Below the pieces are notes generated by a model. The model ran no database searches. It worked only from the letters and a program-made list of their open reading frames with translations, and was not told the DNA's origin. Made by a program: the position numbers and the translations under genes. Below, piece by piece: positions 17,576-24,821 of a stretch of DNA of 64,000 bases (the first letter of the stretch is position 1; the number at the start of each line of letters is the position of its first letter). Origin of the DNA: Corynebacterium sp. ACRPH (GTDB lineage Bacteria > Actinomycetota > Actinomycetes > Mycobacteriales > Mycobacteriaceae); contig NZ_JAKRND010000003.1 in the NCBI RefSeq assembly GCF_022347285.1, positions 1 to 64,000 on the forward strand, read 5' to 3'.

Positions 17576-17885
17576 TTAATCGACACTCCGCGTTGTGAAA
17601 AAAAACACACGGAACGCACTGTTAAAAAACTTGACCTAATCGTGATGTATGTAATGAACTGCGGTTATGTTCGGATAAAGCCCGGTTCGCGCTTATTGGA
17701 AAGCATTTTGGTTGAAGTGTTAATAAAACCATGCGTAGCGTTTTTTGTGTACGGGAAAGACAGAAACAATCAGCGACAGCACCGCTGTTGTTACACCACT
17801 ACGTAATTCCCCACTGTTGGTACTCACCAAGCAAGACAAAACCCCCGTATTGCGTACCAACAAGGTGAAAGGATTTATTAACAAA
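17576..17885. other. AT-richer intergenic region before the PRC-barrel gene
   Basis: No gene is seen between the esx terminator and ATG 17886. TTGACC near 17630 followed by TATGTAATG could be a promoter with a short spacer. A further AT-rich segment lies at 17700-17740. The region is clearly lower in GC than its neighbours, as expected for a regulated promoter. Confidence 0.4.
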
Positions 17886-18791
17886 ATGAGCAACGACATC
17901 AAGGATCTTTTCAAGGCAACCGCATACGACAACGCTGGCGACAAGCTGGGCAGCGTCAAGGAAATCTTCGTTGACGACAAGTCCGGCCAGCCCACCTTCG
18001 TTGAGGTTAACCACGGCCTGTTCGGTATGAACTCCAGCCTGGTTCCGATGCGCGGCCACAAGTTCGACGGCGAGAACCTGAACCTGGCTTTCGCCAAGGA
18101 CCGCGTCAAGGACGCGCCGGACTTCGATGCCGACCAGGCTCTGACCCCGGAGCAGCAGAACGAGATCTACCGCCACTACGGCCTTGACAATGTTGAGGAC
18201 ACCACCCGTTACGGTGAGGGTGCTGGCAACCAGGATGCTGGCGAGGAGCGCTCCACCCTGGATCGCCACGAGGCTGCCGGCGGTAACACCCCTGCTGGCG
18301 CTGGCGTGGGTGCCGCAGGTGCAGGTGTTGCTGGTGCAGGCGTTGCAGGTGCGAACGCCGACCAGGCGGGTGCCACCGAGCGCGAAGCCGCCAACCGCGA
18401 GGCCGCCGTGAGCAATGAGGGCGAGATCATCCGCTCCGAGGAGCGTTTGAATGTTCAGAAGGACAAGGTGCAGACCGGCGAGGCTCGCCTGCGCAAGTAC
18501 GTAGTCACCGACACCGAGACCGTAGAGGTTCCGGTTACCCGCGAAGAGGTTCGCGTTGAGCGCACCCCGATCTCCGAGGAAGAGGCAGCTAACCTCAAGG
18601 GCAACATCGACGAGGCCGGCCAGGAAGCCTCCGTCACCCTGAATGAAGAGCGTGTCTCTGTGAACAAGGAGACCGTCCCGGTGGAGAAGGTATCTCTGAA
18701 CAAGGAGCAGATCACCGAGACCGAGCGTCACACCGAAGAGCTCCGTAAGGAGCAGATCGACTCCAACGTTGACGGCGACGTCCGTAAGTAA
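17886..18791 (+). CDS. PRC-barrel and DUF2382 stress-type protein
   Basis: A 301-residue soluble protein. Residues 1 to about 95 form a PRC-barrel domain (LFKATAYDNAGDKLGSVKEIFVDD...). A Gly/Ala linker with GAGVAGAGVAG repeats lies at about 135-160. The C-terminal DUF2382 domain from about 180 is rich in charged strands (EERLNVQKDKVQTG, VEVPVTREEVRVERTP). Related YsnF/AvaK proteins are linked to general stress responses, but the molecular function is unknown. ATG 17886 was chosen with GAAAGGA upstream; the frame is open to 17745 but only through AT-rich leader. It is monocistronic with its own terminator. Confidence 0.85.
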   Translation: MSNDIKDLFKATAYDNAGDKLGSVKEIFVDDKSGQPTFVEVNHGLFGMNSSLVPMRGHKFDGENLNLAFAKDRVKDAPDFDADQALTPEQQNEIYRHYGLDNVEDTTRYGEGAGNQDAGEERSTLDRHEAAGGNTPAGAGVGAAGAGVAGAGVAGANADQAGATEREAANREAAVSNEGEIIRSEERLNVQKDKVQTGEARLRKYVVTDTETVEVPVTREEVRVERTPISEEEAANLKGNIDEAGQEASVTLNEERVSVNKETVPVEKVSLNKEQITETERHTEELRKEQIDSNVDGDVRK

Positions 18792-18813
18792 CAACAAGGA
18801 CTAAGCGACAGAG

Positions 18814-18864
18814 CCCCGGCTCGCCCTCCCCAACGGCAGGGGAGAGCTAAAGCCGGGGTTCTTT
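18814..18864 (+). terminator. terminator after the PRC-barrel gene
   Basis: CCCCGGCT (18814-18821) and AGCCGGGG (18851-18858) pair perfectly around an inner CCCTCCCC/GGGGAG stem, followed by TTCTTT. The rest of the stretch up to rplM holds no gene. Confidence 0.85.
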
Positions 18865-19088
18865 GCTGTGCAACGTTGGCAGCGACCAGCTTGCGCGCCC
18901 AGGAAGGCGTTTTGGTTTGCGCGCTAACCTGCACTAAACTCCCAAGGGTTGTGTGCACAGTGTCCGGCCTGCCCGGGTGCATGCATTTCTGCGGGTCCCA
19001 ACCGGCCGCCGCGGAAGCACTCACGTACTTCACGTTTAAGTGTTCATCTGGCTGGCAGTTCCAAGATCAAGACTTTAAGGAGTCCCCT

Positions 19089-19532
19089 GTGACTACTTTC
19101 CACCCGAAGAGCGGTGACATCACCCGTAAGTGGTACGTCATCGACGCCACCGACGTGGTGCTGGGTCGTCTTGCTGTTACCGCAGCTGACCTGCTGCGCG
19201 GCAAGAAGAAGCCCTACTTCGCACCGAACGTTGACTGCGGCGACAACGTCATCATCATCAATGCGGACAAGGTCCACATTTCCTCCAACAAGCGCGAGCG
19301 TGAGATGCGCTACCGTCACTCCGGCTACCCGGGTGGTCTGAAGACCATGTCCCTGGGTCGTTCCTTGGAGCTGCACCCGGAGCGCGTTATTGAGGAGGCA
19401 GTCAAGGGCATGATGCCGCACAACAAGCTGTCCCGCGCGTCCATCAAGAAGCTTCGCGTCTTCGCTGGCCCGGAGCACACTTTCGAGGCCCAGAAGCCTG
19501 AGACCTACGAGATCAAGCAGGTGGCACAGTAA
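19089..19532 (+). CDS. rplM: 50S ribosomal protein L13
   Basis: A 147-residue L13, an early assembly protein of the 50S subunit. [18 protein letters not shown] and the HSGYPGGLK segment are diagnostic. The GTG at 19089 is chosen because AAGGAG lies 7 nt upstream and homologues begin [14 protein letters not shown]; the frame stays open upstream without conservation. Its stop overlaps the rpsI start as TAATG. Confidence 0.97.
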   Translation: MTTFHPKSGDITRKWYVIDATDVVLGRLAVTAADLLRGKKKPYFAPNVDCGDNVIIINADKVHISSNKREREMRYRHSGYPGGLKTMSLGRSLELHPERVIEEAVKGMMPHNKLSRASIKKLRVFAGPEHTFEAQKPETYEIKQVAQ

Positions 19533-20092
19533 TGACTGAGTACAACGAGAACGTAACCGACGAGCAGAACGCTGCTGTCGAGGAGAACTTCGAGGGCGAG
19601 TACACCGCTACCGACGCAGTGAACGAAGAGTTCGTTGCCACCATCGGTGACTCTATCGCTTCCGAGGACGAGGCTGAGCAGGTTGAGGCTGAGCCGGTCG
19701 TCTTCGAGGGCACCATCCAGACCGTTGGCCGCCGCAAGGAGGCCGTCGTCCGCGTCCGCATGGTTCCGGGCTCCGGCGAGTTCCTGTGCAACGGCCGTTC
19801 CCTGGAGGACTACTTCCCGAACAAGCTGCACCAGCAGCTGATCAAGGCTCCGCTGGTTCTGCTGGACCGCGAGAACCAGTTCGACATCCAGGCCAACCTG
19901 AACGGTGGCGGCCCCTCCGGCCAGGCTGGTGCTTTCCGCCTGGCTATCGCCCGCGCACTGAACAAGTACAACCCGGCAGAGCGCACCGACCTGAAGCGCG
20001 CTGGCTTCCTGACCCGCGACGCTCGCGCCGTGGAGCGCAAGAAGGCCGGTCTGCACAAGGCACGTCGCGCGCCGCAGTACTCCAAGCGTTAA
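19532..20092 (+). CDS. rpsI: 30S ribosomal protein S9 with acidic N-terminal extension
   Basis: A 186-residue S9, whose C-terminal lysine/arginine tail (RRAPQYSKR) reaches the P-site tRNA. The conserved core starts around residue 60 ([16 protein letters not shown]). The first 58 or so residues are an acidic Glu/Asp/Ala extension, common in actinobacteria. The ATG shares one base with the rplM stop, so translation is coupled. A strong terminator follows. Confidence 0.97.
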   Translation: MTEYNENVTDEQNAAVEENFEGEYTATDAVNEEFVATIGDSIASEDEAEQVEAEPVVFEGTIQTVGRRKEAVVRVRMVPGSGEFLCNGRSLEDYFPNKLHQQLIKAPLVLLDRENQFDIQANLNGGGPSGQAGAFRLAIARALNKYNPAERTDLKRAGFLTRDARAVERKKAGLHKARRAPQYSKR

Positions 20093-20118
20093 ATCGCTCC
20101 ATCTTTTTGGTGGCGACG

Positions 20119-20170
20119 CCCCCACGCCCCAACCGATCAACTTTTCGGTTGGGACGTGGGGGTTTCCCTT
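20119..20170 (+). terminator. terminator of rplM-rpsI
   Basis: CCCCCACGCCCCAACCGA (20119-20136) pairs with TCGGTTGGGACGTGGGGG (20145-20162) with one mismatch, then TTTCCCTTTT. Confidence 0.9.
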
Positions 20171-20238
20171 TTGCGCAGCTTTCGAATCAATTGCCTGTGC
20201 GCGGGAGTGGCACCCGCCCGACCTGCGGGGTGGCCGGG

Positions 20239-20244
20239 TAAGAT
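20239..20244 (+). promoter_or_regulatory. -10 box of glmM, probable leaderless start
   Basis: TAAGAT lies 8 nt before the glmM ATG. Transcription would begin at or next to the start codon, and no ribosome site is present. Confidence 0.5.
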
Positions 20245-20252
20245 TTCGCCTT

Positions 20253-21596
20253 ATGGGTAAATTGTTCGGAACTGATGGTGTGCGCGGCCTGGCGAACAGG
20301 AAGCTGACCGCGCCGCTGGCGATGAAGTTGGGTGCCGCCGCCGCGCGCGTGCTGGTATCCAAGGAGGAAGTGGGTGGCCGCCGCCCGACCGCTGTGGTGG
20401 GCCGCGATCCGCGCGTATCGGGGGAGATGCTGACGGCCGCTCTTTCAGCGGGCATGGCCTCGCAGGGTGTGGACGTGCTGGACGTCGGTGTGATCCCCAC
20501 GCCGGCCGTGGCCTTCCTCACCGACGACTTCGGCGCCGACATGGGCGTGATGATCTCCGCCTCCCACAACCCCATGCCGGACAATGGCATTAAGTTCTTC
20601 GCCGCGGGCGGCCGCAAGCTGCAGGATGACGTGGAGGACGAGATCGAAGCCACCATGCTGGAGCTGCCCGAGACGGGCCCAACCGGCGCAGCGATCGGTC
20701 GCATCCTGGATGAGTCCTCCGATGCCCTGGAGCGCTACTTGGCCCATGTCGGCACGGCGATTAACCACCCGCTGGATGGCATCCGCGTAGTGGTGGACTG
20801 CGCCAACGGCGCGGCCTCTACTGCCGCCCCGGAGGCCTACCGCCAGGCCGGCGCGGATGTTGTGGCGATCCACAGCCGCCCGAATAGCTTCAACATCAAC
20901 GATGGGGTGGGCTCCACCCACATCGAGGTTCTGCAGAAGGCTGTGCTGGAGCACCAGGCGGATCTGGGACTGGCTCACGATGGCGATGCGGACCGTTGCC
21001 TGGCCGTGGATTCTGAGGGCAATGTCGTAGATGGCGATCAGATCATGGCGATCCTGGCTGTGGCGATGAAGGAAAACGGGGAGCTGAAGCAGAACACCCT
21101 GGTGGCCACCGTTATGTCCAACCTCGGCATGAAGTTGGCCATGCGAGCCAACGGCATCAAGGTGCTGGAAACGCAGGTGGGTGACCGTTACGTGCTGGCC
21201 GAACTGCTGGCCTCTGATCTTTCCCTGGGCGGCGAGCAGTCCGGCCACGTCATAATCTCCGAGCACGCCACCACCGGCGACGGCACCCTGACGGGACTGA
21301 CGCTGATGGCGCGCATGGCGCAGACCGGCAAGCCGCTGTCCGAACTGGCCAGCGTTATGACGGTTCTGCCGCAGACGTTGATTAACGTGCCAGTGGCGGA
21401 TAAGTCCGTGATCGCCGACGACGAGCGCGTGGTCGAGGCCATCGCCAAGGCGGAGGAGGATCTGGGTGACGCTGGTCGCGTGCTACTGCGACCTTCTGGT
21501 ACCGAGGAGCTGTTCCGCGTGATGGTGGAGGCCGCCGATCCGGGCACGGCCCGTCGCATCGCGGGGAAGCTCGCGGCTGTGGTGGCGGAGGTCTAG
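20253..21596 (+). CDS. glmM: phosphoglucosamine mutase
   Basis: A 447-residue enzyme that interconverts glucosamine-6-phosphate and glucosamine-1-phosphate for UDP-GlcNAc and cell-wall synthesis. The phosphoserine loop MISASHNP is at about residue 101, the metal loop DGDADR near 247, and the sugar-binding GGEQSGH follows. [15 protein letters not shown] is the C-terminal phosphate-binding motif. Position after rplM-rpsI is the standard actinobacterial one. Just past its stop comes the left end of the inserted cassette, so its natural terminator is probably the hairpin now 2.8 kb away at 24393. Confidence 0.97.
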   Translation: MGKLFGTDGVRGLANRKLTAPLAMKLGAAAARVLVSKEEVGGRRPTAVVGRDPRVSGEMLTAALSAGMASQGVDVLDVGVIPTPAVAFLTDDFGADMGVMISASHNPMPDNGIKFFAAGGRKLQDDVEDEIEATMLELPETGPTGAAIGRILDESSDALERYLAHVGTAINHPLDGIRVVVDCANGAASTAAPEAYRQAGADVVAIHSRPNSFNINDGVGSTHIEVLQKAVLEHQADLGLAHDGDADRCLAVDSEGNVVDGDQIMAILAVAMKENGELKQNTLVATVMSNLGMKLAMRANGIKVLETQVGDRYVLAELLASDLSLGGEQSGHVIISEHATTGDGTLTGLTLMARMAQTGKPLSELASVMTVLPQTLINVPVADKSVIADDERVVEAIAKAEEDLGDAGRVLLRPSGTEELFRVMVEAADPGTARRIAGKLAAVVAEV

Positions 21597-21604
21597 GCTC
21601 TAGT

Positions 21605-21624
21605 TGTACTGACCGGAGACGTTG
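21605..21624 (+). repeat. left terminal inverted repeat
   Basis: TGTACTGACCGGAGACGTTG, the exact reverse complement of 24320-24339. TCTAGT stands directly outside it. Confidence 0.85.
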
Positions 21625-21715
21625 GTCAATCGTGAGAAGGGCGGCTGGTTCCCGCAAGCCGTGTGAGGCCAGTGCTGCGTTGGCGTGGAGCAAGAGCGTC
21701 CCCTTGGAATAGACG

Positions 21716-21745
21716 GAGGGGGCCGATAACTCGACCCCCTCACGG
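21716..21745 (-). terminator. hairpin downstream of the NAD(P)-binding gene
   Basis: GAGGGGGCCGA and TCGACCCCCTC form an almost perfect stem around TAAC. It ends the minus-strand pair; no long T run is present. Confidence 0.5.
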
Positions 21746-21779
21746 TTGTTAGCGAGGATTCCTCTGTGAACCGCTAACT

Positions 21780-22433
21780 TTAGGCCAGACCCTTTGCTTG
21801 CTCGATGGCGGTGAAGTGACGTTGGGTGCTGGGCTGTTCCAGCTCATCGAGTACGGCCAGGGCCAGGTCCGCAGGGGTGATCCGCGACGTACCGTCGTGG
21901 TTGATCAGAAGCGTGTCACCGCCTCGGCGATAAGCGCCGGTTCCCTGTCCGGGCTCGAAGACTGCCGACGGACTCAGGTAGGTCCAGTTCTGGTTCGGAT
22001 GTTCTGTACATGCGTTGAACTGGTCGAGGCTGGCCGATGCGACGTCACGCCACTGGGGCGGCACGAAGGTGGGGTCGTCCAGGACGCGCAACTCCCGATC
22101 GTGAGGTGAGCGTAAGGGTGCTGCTCCTCCTACGACCAGAACCCGAACCCCCGCGACAGCGGCGTGGTCGAGGACATGGCTGGTCAGCGGAGCCACACTG
22201 CTCTCATCGCCGGGGGCCATGCGCACGGCGAGCACGACGGCGTCTGCGTCGTTCAGGACGGGCTGCAGGGGTGCCTCGAGATCTGTCAGATCGAGACGAG
22301 CGACGGTAGTATGCGGGTCGTTGGTCTCCGGTGGGTTACGCGATACGGAAGTGACGTGGTGGCCGCGGCGTGTGGCCTCCTGCGCGATCGCGGTACCGGC
22401 CATGCCGGTGGCTCCGAGAATCGTGATGTTCAT
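21780..22433 (-). CDS. NAD(P)H-binding protein (NmrA/SDR-like)
   Basis: A 217-residue Rossmann protein. The N-terminal MNITILGATGMAGTAIAQEA carries the GxxGxxG dinucleotide motif. The rest resembles atypical short-chain dehydrogenases of the NAD(P)H-binding/NmrA type, which act as oxidoreductases or redox sensors; the substrate is unknown. It lies inside the cassette. Its ATG overlaps the stop of the EamA gene by 4 bp (ATGA), so the two form one operon, divergent from the LysR gene. Confidence 0.75.
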   Translation of the reverse strand: MNITILGATGMAGTAIAQEATRRGHHVTSVSRNPPETNDPHTTVARLDLTDLEAPLQPVLNDADAVVLAVRMAPGDESSVAPLTSHVLDHAAVAGVRVLVVGGAAPLRSPHDRELRVLDDPTFVPPQWRDVASASLDQFNACTEHPNQNWTYLSPSAVFEPGQGTGAYRRGGDTLLINHDGTSRITPADLALAVLDELEQPSTQRHFTAIEQAKGLA

Positions 22434-23329
22434 GAATTGTCCTTTCGATAATTGGTGGGGGCGGGGAGCTGGCCACAGACCATGGCAGCCAGGGCGATCG
22501 CGAAGCCGAGGTACTGCTCGGCTCCGAGGTGTTCATGCGCGATCAGGGCGCCGAGCAGGGCGGCGACCAACGGCGAGAGGAGTCCCAGGAGGGCTGTGGA
22601 CGTGACCGGAAGCCGTCGGATGCCGGTAAACCAGAGGCTGTAGGAGACCAGCGCCCCGACCAGGCCGAGCCAGGCGTACCCAAGCCAGCCATGGACAGGA
22701 ATTACCGGCGGTGGTCCCTCCACCAGCAGCGCCGGGATCGCCAGCAGCAGGCCGGCGGACGTCAGCTGCCAACCGGCCAGTGCGACGGGCGAGGCACCTT
22801 CCGGGAGCTTCCACTTCTTGGTGAGGACCACGCCGGTGGCCATGGCCACTGCGCCGCCGAGTCCTTCAACCACGCCCACCGGGTCCAGGGCAGCGCTTGG
22901 ACCGAGAACCACGAGGGCCACGCCCACGACACCCACGACACCCCATCCCAGACGCCATCCGGAGAGTTGCTCTTGGAGGACAGCCACGGCCAGCAGGGCA
23001 ACGATGATGGGCTGTACCGCATTCAGCGTGGCCGCTACCCCGCCCGGAAGACGCTGCGCCGACAAGAACAGCAGGGGGAAGAACGCGGCCATGTTCAGAC
23101 CGCCCAACACGAAGCTCTTCCACCTCCACGAACCGCGCGGCAGCTGCCTCGACAGGCACAAGGCGATGATCCCTGCCGGCAGCGTCCTCATGAACGCAGC
23201 AAACAATGGATGCCCGGCTGGGAGGAGGTGGGTGGTCACGATGTATGTCGTCCCCCACGTAGCGGGGGCCAGCGCCGTCAAACAGGTCCACAGCAACGAA
23301 CCGCGGCGCCCATGAGAAGAAGTGTTCAT
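22430..23329 (-). CDS. EamA/DMT-family transporter
   Basis: A 299-residue integral membrane protein with about ten helices in two EamA repeats (first around residues 15-145, second about 155-290). The family exports metabolites such as amino acids or drugs. PATWGTTYIVTTHLLPAG near the start and SPLVAALLGALIAHEHLG near the end are typical motifs. It is first in the minus-strand operon of the cassette, with the regulator gene divergent 60-80 bp away, a classic arrangement for a LysR-controlled exporter. Confidence 0.85.
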   Translation of the reverse strand: MNTSSHGRRGSLLWTCLTALAPATWGTTYIVTTHLLPAGHPLFAAFMRTLPAGIIALCLSRQLPRGSWRWKSFVLGGLNMAAFFPLLFLSAQRLPGGVAATLNAVQPIIVALLAVAVLQEQLSGWRLGWGVVGVVGVALVVLGPSAALDPVGVVEGLGGAVAMATGVVLTKKWKLPEGASPVALAGWQLTSAGLLLAIPALLVEGPPPVIPVHGWLGYAWLGLVGALVSYSLWFTGIRRLPVTSTALLGLLSPLVAALLGALIAHEHLGAEQYLGFAIALAAMVCGQLPAPTNYRKDNS

Positions 23330-23346
23330 GCATCCATCATCAGTTG

Positions 23347-23361
23347 CTCACCAGTAGTGAG
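23347..23361. promoter_or_regulatory. inverted repeat in the EamA-LysR intergenic region
   Basis: CTCAC, 5 bp, GTGAG. It is one of two palindromes between the divergent genes and a candidate operator. Confidence 0.45.
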
Positions 23362-23369
23362 TCCAACAC

Positions 23370-23389
23370 ATTGTTCTCACCCAAACAAT
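23370..23389. promoter_or_regulatory. LysR-type operator candidate
   Basis: ATTGTT, 8 bp, AACAAT is a perfect 6-bp dyad of the T-N-A LysR type. It overlaps the first possible ATG (23388) of the regulator, which favours the later GTG start and suggests autorepression. Confidence 0.55.
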
Positions 23390-23408
23390 GAGCTGTTATC
23401 ATGGTTGG

Positions 23409-24302
23409 GTGGAACTCCAACAGCTCAGGTACGTCGTGGCGATCGCCGAGAAACGCAACTTCACGCGAGCAGCAGAATGCTGCTTCGTCGTGCAGTCAGC
23501 CCTGAGCCACCAGATCAAGGCCCTCGAAAAGGAACTCGGCACGGCACTGTTCGTGCGCTCATCCCGCCGGGTCGAGCTGACCCCCGCCGGCGAAGCCTTC
23601 CTCACGGAAGCACGGATCAGCCTCGCAGCCGCTGACCGCGCCGTGGCGGTCGCCGCCGAGGCCGTGGGCCAGGTCCGCGGAAGCTTGTCGGTAGGTGTGA
23701 TCCCGACGGTCACAGCCGTCAGCGTGCCCGACATCGTCGCAGCCTTCCACGCCAGTCATCCCCACGTGGATCTCACCGTGCGGGGCGGGGGAAGCAATGA
23801 GTTCATGCGCGATCTCAGCAGCGGGAGACTCGACGTAGCATTCCTCGGCGTGGGCGCCGACGTCACCCCAGCGTCCGGACTCACCGCGCACGAGATCGCC
23901 CGAGGGCGTCTCGTCGCTGTCATGGCGTCACAGCATCGGCTAGCACACAGGGGCACCTTAGCCCTGGCCGACCTGGCCGACGAGACGTTCGTTGACTTCC
24001 CGGCCGGGTCACCGGGCAGGCTCCAAGGCGATCGGGCATTCGCTGCCGCAGGCCTTCAACGCCGCGTGGGCTTCGAGGCGATGTCGACCGAGTTCATGCT
24101 CGCCCTCGTCGAACGCGGGTTGGGCGTCTGCCTGCTGCCCGTCGACTGTGTGCCAGCCAACCCAGCGCTGCGAGCCATTCCCGTGGTCGATGGCCCTTGC
24201 CGGACCGAGTACATCGCGTGGGGATCTTTCAATCCGAGCCCCGCCGCTCGAGCGTTCATCGAACAGGTCAAGGAATCAATCGCCCTGCACATGGTCGACT
24301 GA
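23409..24302 (+). CDS. LysR-family transcriptional regulator
   Basis: A 297-residue regulator. The N-terminal winged helix (VELQQLRYVVAIAEKRNFTRAA...) recognises DNA, and the substrate-binding-like domain from about residue 88 (GSLSVGVIPTV...) senses an unknown effector. I chose GTG 23409 because LysR proteins begin MELxQLRYF and because the alternative ATG 23388 lies inside a dyad operator. It is divergent from the EamA gene and probably controls the exporter operon of the cassette. Confidence 0.85.
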   Translation: MELQQLRYVVAIAEKRNFTRAAECCFVVQSALSHQIKALEKELGTALFVRSSRRVELTPAGEAFLTEARISLAAADRAVAVAAEAVGQVRGSLSVGVIPTVTAVSVPDIVAAFHASHPHVDLTVRGGGSNEFMRDLSSGRLDVAFLGVGADVTPASGLTAHEIARGRLVAVMASQHRLAHRGTLALADLADETFVDFPAGSPGRLQGDRAFAAAGLQRRVGFEAMSTEFMLALVERGLGVCLLPVDCVPANPALRAIPVVDGPCRTEYIAWGSFNPSPAARAFIEQVKESIALHMVD

Positions 24303-24319
24303 TGCCAGATCGCGTCGAT

Positions 24320-24339
24320 CAACGTCTCCGGTCAGTACA
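24320..24339 (-). repeat. right terminal inverted repeat
   Basis: Reverse complement of 21605-21624 without mismatch; the second TCTAGT copy follows at 24340-24345. It begins 18 bp after the LysR stop codon. Confidence 0.85.
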
Positions 24340-24392
24340 TCTAGTCCTCTCCCGGCCCTTCACGGTGCCGGGAAACTCCGGCGAACCTTTTT

Positions 24393-24430
24393 AACATCCG
24401 CGCAGTCTAACTGTGCGGATGTTTTGTTTG
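24393..24430 (+). terminator. terminator, probably originally of glmM
   Basis: AACATCCGC (24393-24401) and GCGGATGTT (24415-24423) pair exactly, with an inner CAG/CTG, followed by TTGTTTG. It lies just outside the cassette. Confidence 0.8.
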
Positions 24431-24499
24431 CGCAGTGCGGGTCGCTTGTGCGGAACCTTTATGCAGGGCATAAGCGCAAAGCACTGCCGGGGAGTTCAA

Positions 24500-24505
24500 G
24501 GGGGA
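24500..24505 (+). promoter_or_regulatory. GGGGGA leader box of the substrate operon
   Basis: AAGGGGGATTAGACC precedes GTG 24513, with 7 nt between GGGGGA and the start. It is the only copy of this leader type outside the main ESX-4 block that I found. Confidence 0.5.
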
Positions 24506-24512
24506 TTAGACC

Positions 24513-24821
24513 GTGGGAGAGTTACACATAGATCCAGTGCCCGCAGCCGATCGGGTGGCGGAGTTGCGGGATGCGCAGTTGAGCTGGGCGAATCATTTGG
24601 ATGGCAGCCGGCCGAGCGTGCCTGTGGCCGCGTTCGGTACGGGTCTGCAGGCCAAGGCGCAGCAGTTTTTGGATCTGGTTGATCAGGGGCATAACGTGCG
24701 GGTGAACCACGCCCACAGGCTGGCGAAGGCAGGCGAGGATCTGACGGGCCTGGTGGATCGCGTGGGCCAGGCGGAACAGGAGAACTCCGCCAGCTTGAAC
24801 GCAGGGGGTGCCTGGGCATGA
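24513..24821 (+). CDS. small helical protein, EspC/WXG100-like substrate candidate
   Basis: A 102-residue, mostly helical, Cys-free protein. The pattern of two amphipathic helical stretches with a central FGTGLQAKAQQFLDL segment resembles the EspC/DUF2580 type of ESX-secreted proteins; there is no WXG turn (it has QLSWANH). No signal peptide is present. It starts with GTG behind an ESX-like GGGGGATT leader and overlaps the next gene by 4 bp (ATGA). I infer a type VII substrate or chaperone for the next product. Confidence 0.5.
   Translation: MGELHIDPVPAADRVAELRDAQLSWANHLDGSRPSVPVAAFGTGLQAKAQQFLDLVDQGHNVRVNHAHRLAKAGEDLTGLVDRVGQAEQENSASLNAGGAWA

Larger units (their letters stand above)
21605..24339. 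mobile_element. transposase-less cassette with IS481-type ends
   Basis: A 2735-bp segment bounded by perfect 20-bp terminal inverted repeats and flanked by identical TCTAGT hexamers (21599-21604 and 24340-24345). TGT...ACA ends and duplication of an NCTAGN target are features described for IS481. No transposase gene lies inside; the cargo is three complete genes (NAD(P)-binding protein, EamA transporter, LysR regulator). It lies between glmM and the glmM-side terminator and does not break a gene. The element boundaries are seen directly; the IS481 link is from knowledge of that family; mobilisation in trans is inference. Confidence 0.75.

Noticed and set aside
21605..21693. Remnant of an IS481 transposase (minus-strand translation containing HANAAL)
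   Set aside because: It resembles the start of such transposases from memory, but it reads outward into the repeat and is only about 15 residues long; not enough to call.
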